Origin: an uncultured Bacilli bacterium
Lineage (GTDB): Bacteria; Bacillota_I; Bacilli_A; RF39; UBA660
Direction of reading: 5' to 3'
NCBI GenBank assembly: GCA_947589105.1
Contig: CANQBL010000003.1
Location: 1 to 64,000, forward strand
DNA length: 64,000 nucleotides
The notes under the pieces were generated by a model. It worked only from the letters and a program-made list of their open reading frames with translations, made no database searches and had not been told where the DNA came from. Both the position numbers and the translations under genes were made by a program. Positions 9,369 through 18,665 of this stretch are shown here, piece by piece; position 1 is the first letter of the stretch, and each line of letters starts with the position of its first letter.

Positions 9369-10505
9369 TTACATAAAATATGCCAAATATACAAGTATTA
9401 TAACTAATATCACGGAACAAATAATTGAGTTTACTTTTTCAAACTTAGAGGTTTTATATTTTATTCCAAGGGCACTTGAAATTAACATTCCGCTTATAAA
9501 ACCACCTATGTGGGCATACATGTTAATTCCAGTTACTAAAAATCCTAAAAGAAGATTTAATATAATTACAGGTAATATTTCTCTTTTTAAAGCTTCTGCC
9601 ATATACGTTCTTTGATTAATAGCAAAGTATAAAATTGCACCCATAAGTCCAAATATAGCACCAGAAGCCCCTGCTGATAAAACGTTTGGCCCCATTAAAA
9701 TAATGGATAGTAAATTACCAATAATACCACTATAAATAAAAATTAATAACATTTTAACATGTCCATAAAACTTTTCTGTTTGATTTCCCAAAAGCTTAAG
9801 AGCCCAAGTATTCATTATATAATGAAGAATTCCAATATGAAGAAAAATACTTGTTAATAACCTTAGCATATTACCATCCTTAACAAGTGCTCCAAACTTA
9901 TATAAGGTATTAATATCAGTAGAACCGTTTCCAAATAAATAAGTTAACAACATAAACATTGTTATTATTGCTATTAAAATGTTAGTTACAATTGGGGTTT
10001 TAGGACTAAATAAATCATTTATTTTTTCACTTTGATCCATGTTTTTTCTTAATATATCATTATTAATTTTTTGATAAAGTAAAGCTCCTTCTTCCGTAAA
10101 TTTTAATTTTGAAGGCATGTTTGGAAAACTTTTTTTAATTATTTCACTTTTCTTAAATGAGTTTTCATTTTCAACTCTAATCATATAATTTAGTTTAGAG
10201 CTTTCAAGTGATAAACCATCATTTAAATCTAAATAGAAAGAAAGCACCTTCATTTTTAAAGTAAAAGTTTTTAATTTTATTTGTTTTACTAATCTATTAA
10301 CCTTATAATTATCAAAATCTAATTGTTCCTTATTATGTATATAATTAATAACTATTCTTACTATTCTAAACTCTTCTTCCATATTTTCTAACCAAATTTC
10401 ATTTTGGATACCATGAACCACAACTGGATTGTAATTTTTTTCAGTTATAAAATAATGAAGAAGCTTCATTACCAATAAATCTTTTTTTTCTCTTGATGAA
10501 TTCAC
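9369..10505 (-). CDS. rhomboid family intramembrane serine protease
   Basis: HIGILHYIMNTWAL, GASGAIFGLMG, HIGGFISG. Confidence 0.9.
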   Translation of the reverse strand: MNSSREKKDLLVMKLLHYFITEKNYNPVVVHGIQNEIWLENMEEEFRIVRIVINYIHNKEQLDFDNYKVNRLVKQIKLKTFTLKMKVLSFYLDLNDGLSLESSKLNYMIRVENENSFKKSEIIKKSFPNMPSKLKFTEEGALLYQKINNDILRKNMDQSEKINDLFSPKTPIVTNILIAIITMFMLLTYLFGNGSTDINTLYKFGALVKDGNMLRLLTSIFLHIGILHYIMNTWALKLLGNQTEKFYGHVKMLLIFIYSGIIGNLLSIILMGPNVLSAGASGAIFGLMGAILYFAINQRTYMAEALKREILPVIILNLLLGFLVTGINMYAHIGGFISGMLISSALGIKYKTSKFEKVNSIICSVILVIILVYLAYFM

Positions 10506-10517
10506 GAATATAACCTC

Positions 10518-11414
10518 CTATTCGTTTTTATATTTTTCTAATATATTATTAAATTCTTCTGGAACTGGGCAAGAAAACGTCATTTGCTTTTTTGTTACCG
10601 GATGTACAAAACTTATTTCTTTAGCATGAAGCATTTGTCCAAAACTAGTTGTTTTTTTTTCATAACCATAAACAGGATCATTTATTATTGGATGTTTTAT
10701 ATAATTCATATGAACCCTTATCTGATGAGTTCTACCAGTTTCTAATTTAACTTGTATTAACGTACTATTTTTATATCTATCTATAACTTTAAAATGAGTA
10801 ATTGCTTGTTTTGCATTAACATCCGTTACACACATTTTTTTTCTATCTTTTAAATCTCTTCCAATAGGAGCATCAATTGTTCCCGTATCATGGTTTATCC
10901 TTCCGCTTACTAAAGCAATATATATTCTTGATAACGTTTTATCTTTAAGTTGTTTTGATAAATCTTCGTGAACTTTATCATTTTTTGCCACAACAAGAAG
11001 TCCGGAAGTATCCTTATCTATACGATGTACAATTCCAGGTCTTAAACTTCCGTTAGATGAACTAAGATTGTTAGTATAAGATAACAAACCATTTACTAAC
11101 GTGCCGGTATAATTACCTGCTGCAGGATGAACAACTAATCCAGAAGGCTTATTAATAACCATTAAATAATCGTCTTCATATACTATATCTAAATCCATTT
11201 GTTCTGGTTTAGTTTCATTTTCAAAAGATAATTCACCAATTACGTCTATTTTATCATTAATTCTTAAAATATAACTATTTTTTGAAACTTTTTTGTTAAC
11301 CAAAACTAATCCCGTTTTTATCATTTCTTGGACTTTACTTCTAGAAATCTCTAACTTATCAATTAAAAATTTATCTAGTCTTATATGTTCGTCAGTTTTT
11401 ATAGCAAACTCCAT
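10518..11414 (-). CDS. RluA/RluD family pseudouridine synthase
   Basis: S4 domain; RPGIVHRIDKDTSGLLVVAK; LETGRTHQIRVHM. Confidence 0.95.
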   Translation of the reverse strand: MEFAIKTDEHIRLDKFLIDKLEISRSKVQEMIKTGLVLVNKKVSKNSYILRINDKIDVIGELSFENETKPEQMDLDIVYEDDYLMVINKPSGLVVHPAAGNYTGTLVNGLLSYTNNLSSSNGSLRPGIVHRIDKDTSGLLVVAKNDKVHEDLSKQLKDKTLSRIYIALVSGRINHDTGTIDAPIGRDLKDRKKMCVTDVNAKQAITHFKVIDRYKNSTLIQVKLETGRTHQIRVHMNYIKHPIINDPVYGYEKKTTSFGQMLHAKEISFVHPVTKKQMTFSCPVPEEFNNILEKYKNE

Positions 11415-11495
11415 TAAAAACATTCCTTTCTAATTAACTAAACAATATTATAACATAATTATTATAATTTAAAAATTAAATACAATTTACTGTAT

Positions 11496-11966
11496 TTAAT
11501 TTTTTTGTTTTACTAAATCTTCTTTTATTAAAGATATTACTATTAAAATTACTCCAATTGTTATAAATATATCTGCTAAATTAAAAATTGGAAAAGAATA
11601 ATCAAAAAACTTAAGAGCAACATAATCAATTACATAACCCCTTAAAACCCTATCAAATAAATTACCAAAGATACCTCCAATTAAAATACCATAAGTAAAA
11701 TTATTTATATTATTGTCTTTTTCTTTTTTTAAATATTCTTTATTTATAATTGTAAATAAAACACTAACTAACAATATAGAAATTAATATTATAATCCATC
11801 TGTTTCCCCAAAGCATACTAAAAGCTACTCCCTTATTTTCTGAATAAACTAAAGATAAAAAACCTGGTATTACATTTAATACTGTTAAATATTTTAATAC
11901 AAATAGCTTTATTATTTGATCTATTAAAAAAAAGATTAAAGAAATTAAGAATATTTTCTTTTTCAA
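11496..11966 (-). CDS. lspA: lipoprotein signal peptidase
   Basis: ENKGVAFSML, GGIFGNLFDRV, VIDY, FNLADIFI. Confidence 0.95.
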   Translation of the reverse strand: MKKKIFLISLIFFLIDQIIKLFVLKYLTVLNVIPGFLSLVYSENKGVAFSMLWGNRWIIILISILLVSVLFTIINKEYLKKEKDNNINNFTYGILIGGIFGNLFDRVLRGYVIDYVALKFFDYSFPIFNLADIFITIGVILIVISLIKEDLVKQKN

Positions 11967-12084
11967 GTTTTATCACCATAAGAATTATAACATATTATTA
12001 TCTTTTAGTAATTAAAAAACTATTACAAATTTAAAAAACTAGAAACCTTATTTATAAAGTTCCTAATTTTTTAAATATATTTTA

Positions 12085-13071
12085 TTAAAGCAAAACAAGC
12101 ACTAAAATACCTGCTAAAAAATTTTGTATAAAATGCATTGATATTGAAACAAAAATATTATTAGAATCGCTATATGCTTTTGCTAAGCAAAAACCAATAG
12201 TTGCATATTGTAATACATAAAAAATATCACTAATTGAAGAAAAATCATTTATTACATGAAGTAATCCAAATAAAAAACCACTAACTATAATAAATACAAT
12301 TCTATTATTAATTAATTTAGATAAAGATAATCTAAAAATAGATTCTTCTACTAACGGAGCATAAAAACACGATAAAAGAAGTGTTATTAAAGGAACTTTT
12401 TTAAACATAGTATTTATTACCTCTTGGTTGTTAGATACTACTCCTTGCTTTATTACAACTATTGGTATCGCAACAATAAGCATTAAACCAAGCATTATCA
12501 AATATCTTTTTATAACAAATGGAAAGTATGTTTTAAAGTTTTTTATAAATATTTTAAAATCATTTAATAAATATTTATAACATAATATAATTACGTAAAC
12601 CAAAATAAAACAATAAACAAAATTAGATGGTATTTTACTAAAATAATTAAATCTTGGTAAAACAAACATTACAACTATGAAGATACAAATAATTAAAAAA
12701 GATATAATTTTTTCTTTTTTACTAACATCATTATTTTTTATTATTGGTAACTTTTTAATTTTCTTATCCCTTAAAGAAGATAGGAAGAAAAAACCTAAAA
12801 TACCTGGAATAATAGGCTCTAAAAACATCCATATACTAGATATTAGTATCTTTATATTATTGTTTTTTAAATAAGTAATATCCTTTTTCGATTCTTTATA
12901 TAACAAAATAGTAAAATAAATACTTATTAATACCATAAATAAGTTTGCCATTACATCATTATTTGATTTTACAAAAAACAAATTATATATAATTACATAA
13001 ATTATATAAATAGATTCTATCAAACATGCTATTTTTAAATAATTTCTTTTATCTTTCATATATTCCTCCAT
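12085..13071 (-). CDS. CPBP family intramembrane metalloprotease
   Basis: APLVEESIFRLSL, FLFGLLHVIN, SMHFIQN. Confidence 0.85.
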   Translation of the reverse strand: MEEYMKDKRNYLKIACLIESIYIIYVIIYNLFFVKSNNDVMANLFMVLISIYFTILLYKESKKDITYLKNNNIKILISSIWMFLEPIIPGILGFFFLSSLRDKKIKKLPIIKNNDVSKKEKIISFLIICIFIVVMFVLPRFNYFSKIPSNFVYCFILVYVIILCYKYLLNDFKIFIKNFKTYFPFVIKRYLIMLGLMLIVAIPIVVIKQGVVSNNQEVINTMFKKVPLITLLLSCFYAPLVEESIFRLSLSKLINNRIVFIIVSGFLFGLLHVINDFSSISDIFYVLQYATIGFCLAKAYSDSNNIFVSISMHFIQNFLAGILVLVLL

Positions 13072-13100
13072 TTTTAAAAAAGCCTAAATAAGGCTTTTTA

Positions 13101-13529
13101 TTAAAACAAATCATTAAAATCTAGATCACCGTTAACTACTGGCCCTATATATTTAATATCTTTACTAAAAGCTATAATTGCAACAAAAATCGGATTTAAA
13201 AGCCATAAACCTATACCGAATCCAACATCTTGTCCAAAAGATTTTGCTAACTTAACGTTATACGATAAAGAAAATAATATTGCCGCAACCGTTCCTACTA
13301 CCGGTATTACTCCCAAAAATAAAAAGAAAATATAATACCATTTATAACCAATTATTTCAAATAAAACAATAGTATTATAAAAAGGAACGATTGCTGCCCA
13401 ACCAGGTTTACCTGCCTTCTTATACATTTTACATTTTGCAATAATTAAAAATATGATTATTGCAAGTAAAATAATCCAAAAACCTGCAAAAATACTTAAA
13501 AGAATCGCAACAATACCCATATCACCCAT
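13101..13529 (-). CDS. DUF5684-like small membrane protein
   Basis: YKKAGKPGWAAIVPFYNTIVLFEIIG, hydrophobic helices. Confidence 0.65.
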   Translation of the reverse strand: MGDMGIVAILLSIFAGFWIILLAIIIFLIIAKCKMYKKAGKPGWAAIVPFYNTIVLFEIIGYKWYYIFFLFLGVIPVVGTVAAILFSLSYNVKLAKSFGQDVGFGIGLWLLNPIFVAIIAFSKDIKYIGPVVNGDLDFNDLF

Positions 13530-13561
13530 CTTATACCTCCTTTATTTTAGTATATCATAAT

Positions 13562-13795
13562 TTAAATATTTCTACTAACTAAAATAACATCGGAACCAAT
13601 TTTCTTTATTTGAGGCCAAGTTATTGAAACTTCTTCCCCACCTCTTAGCATGTTTATCAGGCCCTTTTTTTCGTAAATTATCATTTTTAAAATGTTTCCG
13701 GTATTTATAGATATTTCTACATCTATTATATTACCTATTTTCTCTCCAGTTATAATATCTACTACATCTTTATTTTGTAAGTCAGATAAGCGCAT
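13562..13795 (-). CDS. YlmC/YmxH family sporulation-associated protein
   Basis: MRLSDLQNKDVVDIITGEKIGNIIDVEI...WPQIKKIGSDVILV (PRC-barrel-like). Confidence 0.85.
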   Translation of the reverse strand: MRLSDLQNKDVVDIITGEKIGNIIDVEISINTGNILKMIIYEKKGLINMLRGGEEVSITWPQIKKIGSDVILVSRNI

Positions 13796-13877
13796 ATAAT
13801 CACCAATTAATTATATGAAAAATTGTATAAAATAAAACCTTTTATAGCATTACAAACTATAGAAAGGTGTGATTTTT

Positions 13878-14654
13878 ATAGCAAAACATATTGTAGAAAT
13901 TACAGGAATTAATACAAGTGAAATAAAAGTTTTAAAAGAAGAAGAAAAAATTGAACTTTTTACTAAACTTAAAAATGGTGATAAAACCGCTAGAGACGAA
14001 CTTGCTAAAGGTAATTTAAAACTTGTTTTATCAATTCTTAAAAAATATCAAAACCGATGTGATAACATGGATGATTTATTTCAAATAGGATGTGTAGGTC
14101 TTATGAAAGCTATTGATAATTTTGATTTATCACATAACGTTAGATTCTCAACTTATGCAGTACCGCTTATATTAGGAGAAATAAGACGTTATTTAAGGGA
14201 TAATAGTAATTTAAGAATATCAAGAAGCATAAAAGATTTAGCATACAAAATACTTAAATTAAAAGAAGAATATTTTATGACTACCGGTCGTGAATTAAAT
14301 AATGAAGAAGTTGCTAAAAAATTAGGTACTAATGAAATAGATGTAATAATAGCACTTGATGCTATGAAAGATCCTGTTAGTATGTTTGAACCTATTTATA
14401 ATAACGGAGGAGAAACCATTTATCTAGAAGATCAACTGGAATCAAAAAAGGATAAAAGTACTAATTGGGATCTTGTTATATCCCTAACAGACGCAATACA
14501 AGAGCTTAAAGATAAAGAAAAAAGAATAATAACTGATAGATATTTATTTGGTAAAACTCAAATGGAAATAGCTGAAGAAATTGGTATTAGTCAAGCGCAA
14601 GTTTCTAGATTAGAAAAAGGAGGTATTGAAAATATTAAAAGAAAAATGATGTAA
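13878..14654 (+). CDS. sigG: RNA polymerase sporulation sigma factor SigG (start likely ATA 13878; GTG 13869 is the ORF-caller start)
   Basis: VEITGINTSEIKVL, NLKLVLSILKKY, DNFDLSHNVRFSTYAVPLILGEIRRYLRDN, KTQMEIAEEIGISQAQVSRLEK. Confidence 0.95.
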   Translation: MAKHIVEITGINTSEIKVLKEEEKIELFTKLKNGDKTARDELAKGNLKLVLSILKKYQNRCDNMDDLFQIGCVGLMKAIDNFDLSHNVRFSTYAVPLILGEIRRYLRDNSNLRISRSIKDLAYKILKLKEEYFMTTGRELNNEEVAKKLGTNEIDVIIALDAMKDPVSMFEPIYNNGGETIYLEDQLESKKDKSTNWDLVISLTDAIQELKDKEKRIITDRYLFGKTQMEIAEEIGISQAQVSRLEKGGIENIKRKMM

Positions 14655-14706
14655 CTTGCTTTTTTATTTATTTCTAGCTATAATTACCTATAGGAGTGTG
14701 TAAATT

Positions 14707-15012
14707 ATGTATAAAGATGTTGAAATAGGATTAGATACATATAAAAAATATTATGAATTAGTAAGCTTATTAAAGCAAAAAGGGACTACATCAAGTAAAT
14801 TAACTAAATTAGAAATGTTATTAGATTACTTTATAGAAAACTATGATAATCTTAACAATGAAGAAATAAAACTCATTAAAAACGTTATTATGATAGCTAA
14901 TGGTATTATTACTAAAGTTAATACATACTATGGCATTGCAAAACAAAGGCAAAGTAGTTGTATAGAACGTGTTGAAATTTTAAAAGAAAAAGAAAAAAAA
15001 CTTATTAAATAA
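14707..15012 (+). CDS. conserved-looking hypothetical protein (101 aa)
   Basis: ATG with upstream AGGAGTG, intact ORF, terminator at its stop. Confidence 0.65.
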   Translation: MYKDVEIGLDTYKKYYELVSLLKQKGTTSSKLTKLEMLLDYFIENYDNLNNEEIKLIKNVIMIANGIITKVNTYYGIAKQRQSSCIERVEILKEKEKKLIK

Positions 15013-15025
15013 GTTTTTTTTTATA

Positions 15026-15163
15026 CAAAAAAAGCAATCCCAAACTACAGGATTGCTAATACTGCACCAATCGCATACTTCACAATTGGTTTACTACTTT
15101 TACTGCTAAACTACAATTGAAAGTACTTTCATTACTTCATCAGTTATAAACTTCATAACTGAC
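15026..15163 (-). ncRNA. candidate structured small RNA (about 138 nt)
   Basis: -35 TTGTAA (15193-15198), 17-nt spacer, -10 TATAAT (15170-15175); hairpins UCAGUUAU/AUAACUGA and CAAUUG-GUUUA/UAAAC-CAAUUG; terminator GCAATCC/GGATTGC + T7. Confidence 0.6.
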
Positions 15164-15228
15164 ATAAATATTATAACATAAACGACATTTTATTACAATA
15201 CCTAATAATTTAAAAATTTTATTTTAAA

Positions 15229-15423
15229 TTATTTACATTTTCCTTCTCCAGGATTATCTCCTTTAACATAAGTTTCCCCTACTAATTCACAAGATGTTTT
15301 TGTAATAGAATCTTTTAAATAACCTCCAAAAACCCTTATTAAACTAACCGCAATAACCGTAACTAACGCAATAATTAAAACGTATTCAACTAAAGCCTGA
15401 CCTTTATTTGTAATTTTCTTCAT
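15229..15423 (-). CDS. Flp/TadE-type pilin-like protein
   Basis: NKGQALVEYVLIIALVTVIAVSLI N-terminal motif, 64 aa. Confidence 0.8.
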   Translation of the reverse strand: MKKITNKGQALVEYVLIIALVTVIAVSLIRVFGGYLKDSITKTSCELVGETYVKGDNPGEGKCK

Positions 15424-15568
15424 TTTTCTTCACACCCTTATATCATACTAGTATTAGTTTAACATTTTCTATCTTAATTTGTCAATGTAAAAACAAAATA
15501 TATTATTACCCTGTAAATATTTATTTTGAATAATTTATTTATTATGATAATATATAAATGGTGATTAT

Positions 15569-15841
15569 ATGTTAGAATTTAACAATGTAGAAATTAAAGA
15601 AGCAAAAACTTTTAAAAAAAGATTATTAGGTTTAATGTTTAAAAAAAACATTAAACATGGTCTTTTATTTAGAAATTGTAAAAGCATACATACCTTTTTT
15701 ATGATAGAACAAATAGATGTTATAGCAACTGATGAAAATGATAAAATAATTAAGAAATATAAAAACGTAAAACCATGGAGAATATTAATAGCTCCTAAAA
15801 ATACTAAAAATATATATGAATTACCTAAAAACACGATATAA
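15569..15841 (+). CDS. DUF192 family protein
   Basis: KRLLGLMFK...GLLFRNCKSIHTFFMIEQIDVIATDENDKI...KPWR. Confidence 0.85.
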   Translation: MLEFNNVEIKEAKTFKKRLLGLMFKKNIKHGLLFRNCKSIHTFFMIEQIDVIATDENDKIIKKYKNVKPWRILIAPKNTKNIYELPKNTI

Positions 15842-15860
15842 AATATCGTGTTTTTATTAT
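15829..15860. terminator. intrinsic terminator after the DUF192 gene
   Basis: AAACACGATAT/ATATCGTGTTT stem with T-run. Confidence 0.8.
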
Positions 15861-15892
15861 ATTTTTTATGTTTAAATTTTAAAGATAAAATA

Positions 15893-16519
15893 TTATTTTT
15901 TAGCTCTTGCCTTAACAAAATACCTTTCTTTACCACCTTTAGTACAAGTTACTAAAGTTATTATTTTTTCTGTCATATCCTCTGGTTGAGCTAAATAACT
16001 AGCATCATCAATGGTTGTAATACCATATTCATATACATAATAATCTACACTTTTTCCAGTTAAATCAGTAATTGTTACTTTATCATCTTTAACTAATCGA
16101 TTTATTTTAATAAAGAAATTACCCCTCATAAAATTATGTCCACCAATAGCAACATTACCATTAGAGTTTAAATTAGGACCTGACATTTTAACAACAGAAG
16201 CATCATATGCTTTTTTCGTATTTTCTTTTAATATTGGTTGGTATATATTTATTTTTTTAATTCTTATTTTTCCAAGTACAGTATAGTTATACCCTCCACT
16301 TTTTGCAATAACTTCAGTAACCAAACTGTTATCTTCCTCGTTTTTTTCAATTTGTTTATCAACTTGTTTTATTATTCCGTTTGAAATTTCTTGTCTTTTT
16401 CTTTCTCTAAAATTACTATATATAAAAAGGAAAACACAAACATATAAAGAAATAACAATCAAAATAATTATAAGATTAAATAACTTTTCTTTATTTATTT
16501 TAGATAATAACTTATTCAT
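15893..16519 (-). CDS. sortase
   Basis: N-terminal TM; GHNFMRGNFF; catalytic-type TLVTCTKGGKERYFVKARAK. Confidence 0.88.
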   Translation of the reverse strand: MNKLLSKINKEKLFNLIIILIVISLYVCVFLFIYSNFRERKRQEISNGIIKQVDKQIEKNEEDNSLVTEVIAKSGGYNYTVLGKIRIKKINIYQPILKENTKKAYDASVVKMSGPNLNSNGNVAIGGHNFMRGNFFIKINRLVKDDKVTITDLTGKSVDYYVYEYGITTIDDASYLAQPEDMTEKIITLVTCTKGGKERYFVKARAKK

Positions 16520-16527
16520 GTTTCCTC

Positions 16528-16686
16528 CTATACTTTTATTATTGGTTTTAGTATTTCATAGCCAAAGAAATAAACAACTAAAGCCAAAACCAAAAGTATG
16601 ATTAATGATATATATATTCCTATCATAAATCTATCTTTTTTAACAGTTTCACCCTCAGATACATCAACTAATCTCATATCATCCAT
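16528..16686 (-). CDS. 52-aa single-TM membrane protein (absent from ORF track)
   Basis: MDDMRLVDVSEGETVKKDRFMIGIYISLIILLVLALVVYFFGYEILKPIIKV; sits between sortase and WG-repeat genes. Confidence 0.7.
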   Translation of the reverse strand: MDDMRLVDVSEGETVKKDRFMIGIYISLIILLVLALVVYFFGYEILKPIIKV

Positions 16687-16687
16687 G

Positions 16688-18517
16688 TTAATCACCACTA
16701 TCCTGTATTCTATTATCTACGTAAATTAATTTACCTTTATAATTATAATACTCATTTTTAATTATTATATAATTATCATAAGCTTTATATTCAGTATTAA
16801 AAGAAGTTAAATTAATATGACTTAAATTTTCTGATATTATTAGTAAATCCTTTTCATCAGTTGAAGCCTTAAATAAAGGATTTTCATCATCAAATAAAAC
16901 ATCATTATAATATGTTTTACTTACCTTTTTTCCTTTAGAGTTATATATTGCATATTTATTATCTTTTTTAACAGCGTAAAAAACATTGTTACTATTATTA
17001 AAACTTTTTTTCTTTACGGTATCAGATACCATTTTTATATCTTCATTTTCAAAATCTATTATTACCTTTCCTTTGATATTTATAATTCCATATCCATTAT
17101 TTGTTTTACATATAGCTTCCCCATACGAATCAAAAGGATTAGCCTGTATAAATCTATCATTTGAAATTAAATTACCATCTTCGTTTAAGTATCCATAAGT
17201 ACCATCAGTAAACTTAACTATTGCAATACCATTACTAAATGGTTTTTCAATTATAAAATTTTCTTCTAAAGTTTTATATATCTCTCCATTTTTTACCATA
17301 ACTAGTAAATCTTTATTTTTTTTATAATTATGATCAGTATAAACAAAAATTCTATCTCCATAATAAGTATTATTTTCTTTTAAATTCTTTTTTATTTGTT
17401 CCATTGTTTTTGTACTAATAAACTCATAAGTATGAGATGAAGTTAAAGCTTTTAAAACACCTGTTTCAACTGAATTCATAGTTAAACTAATATAATCGTC
17501 CGCTTCTAATAAAACTTTATTATTTTGAACATAAATATACCTCTTGTTTCCGTTTTTACTAACCTCATAAAAAACATTATTATCTTCTGGAACAATTTCA
17601 TTTAAAGTTGCTCCAAAAACCACAGTTCCATCATTCATATTAAGAATTTGAGAAGAAGAATTAACCGTTACAACTCCATATCTTTGATAAATATTATTAG
17701 TAACATTTGATAAAGAAACCTCAATTATTTTATCATCATTATCAGTTAATTTATATCTATATATATCCTTACCATCAGAATTAATAATACCAACAGCATT
17801 AGCTATAGAATACAAATAAACCCCTTCAGAATAAGAAATCATATCGTATTTAAATTCTGTTTTTTCTTTTAAGTTAGAATCTAAAATTCCGTATTTTAAT
17901 CCCTTTTTAGTTACCTTTGAAGCTATTATGTCATTATTTGCACGATATATGGAAAAATAAGTTCCAGTTGGAATAACTTCTTTACCTCCTTTATCTATTA
18001 TTAAAGGTAAATTAGATGAATCTTTAACTATCGCATATCCTTTTATAAATTCTTCTCCATAAGAATATTTAGGACTAACAATCTTTTGACCAGTATAATC
18101 AATATAACCATACTTATTATTTTGAATAATTCTAATTGGTTGATTATCACTAGCATAAACCCTTAAATCTTTAAGAATTTCACCAGTTTTATTAATAAAA
18201 AATTCAAAACCTAAAAGCATTACTATAATAACGTATAACATTGTTTTTTTTACTATCTTTTTAGTTTTTGCACTTTTAATATTAAAATCTTTTATAGAAG
18301 GTTTATATTCATCTAGTTTTTCTTCTGAAGCATCTATTTCAACCCTATTTTGTGGCGTACTAGAATTATCTAATAAATTCTCTAATTGCTCTTCGTTTTT
18401 AGAATTATCTATATTATCAGAAAGGTCTATAAAATCGAGCATTTCATCTATTTGGTTTGAAACTTCATGATCCGCTTCAAAATCAAGCATTTCTATTTCT
18501 TCTTCATTACTCTTCAT
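16688..18517 (-). CDS. WG repeat-containing membrane-anchored protein
   Basis: repeats KYGYIDYTGQKIV, TYGYLNEDGNLI, GYGIINIKGKVI, KYAIYNSKGKKV. Confidence 0.85.
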   Translation of the reverse strand: MKSNEEEIEMLDFEADHEVSNQIDEMLDFIDLSDNIDNSKNEEQLENLLDNSSTPQNRVEIDASEEKLDEYKPSIKDFNIKSAKTKKIVKKTMLYVIIVMLLGFEFFINKTGEILKDLRVYASDNQPIRIIQNNKYGYIDYTGQKIVSPKYSYGEEFIKGYAIVKDSSNLPLIIDKGGKEVIPTGTYFSIYRANNDIIASKVTKKGLKYGILDSNLKEKTEFKYDMISYSEGVYLYSIANAVGIINSDGKDIYRYKLTDNDDKIIEVSLSNVTNNIYQRYGVVTVNSSSQILNMNDGTVVFGATLNEIVPEDNNVFYEVSKNGNKRYIYVQNNKVLLEADDYISLTMNSVETGVLKALTSSHTYEFISTKTMEQIKKNLKENNTYYGDRIFVYTDHNYKKNKDLLVMVKNGEIYKTLEENFIIEKPFSNGIAIVKFTDGTYGYLNEDGNLISNDRFIQANPFDSYGEAICKTNNGYGIINIKGKVIIDFENEDIKMVSDTVKKKSFNNSNNVFYAVKKDNKYAIYNSKGKKVSKTYYNDVLFDDENPLFKASTDEKDLLIISENLSHINLTSFNTEYKAYDNYIIIKNEYYNYKGKLIYVDNRIQDSGD

Positions 18518-18665
18518 ATAATAGCCTCCCTTCTAGTATCTACCATAATTTTATAATAAAAACATATAAAATACAAGAAAGATAAGCTTTAAATGTAAAA
18601 TTATTTATTTTTATAATAAAGATTTTTTTTAGCTACTAAAAAAGAATGAAAAACTTATATTTTTT

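Noticed and set aside
15565-15936. 123-aa minus-strand ORF
   Set aside because: Antisense to the recognisable DUF192 gene and overlaps the sortase 3' end; no family match.
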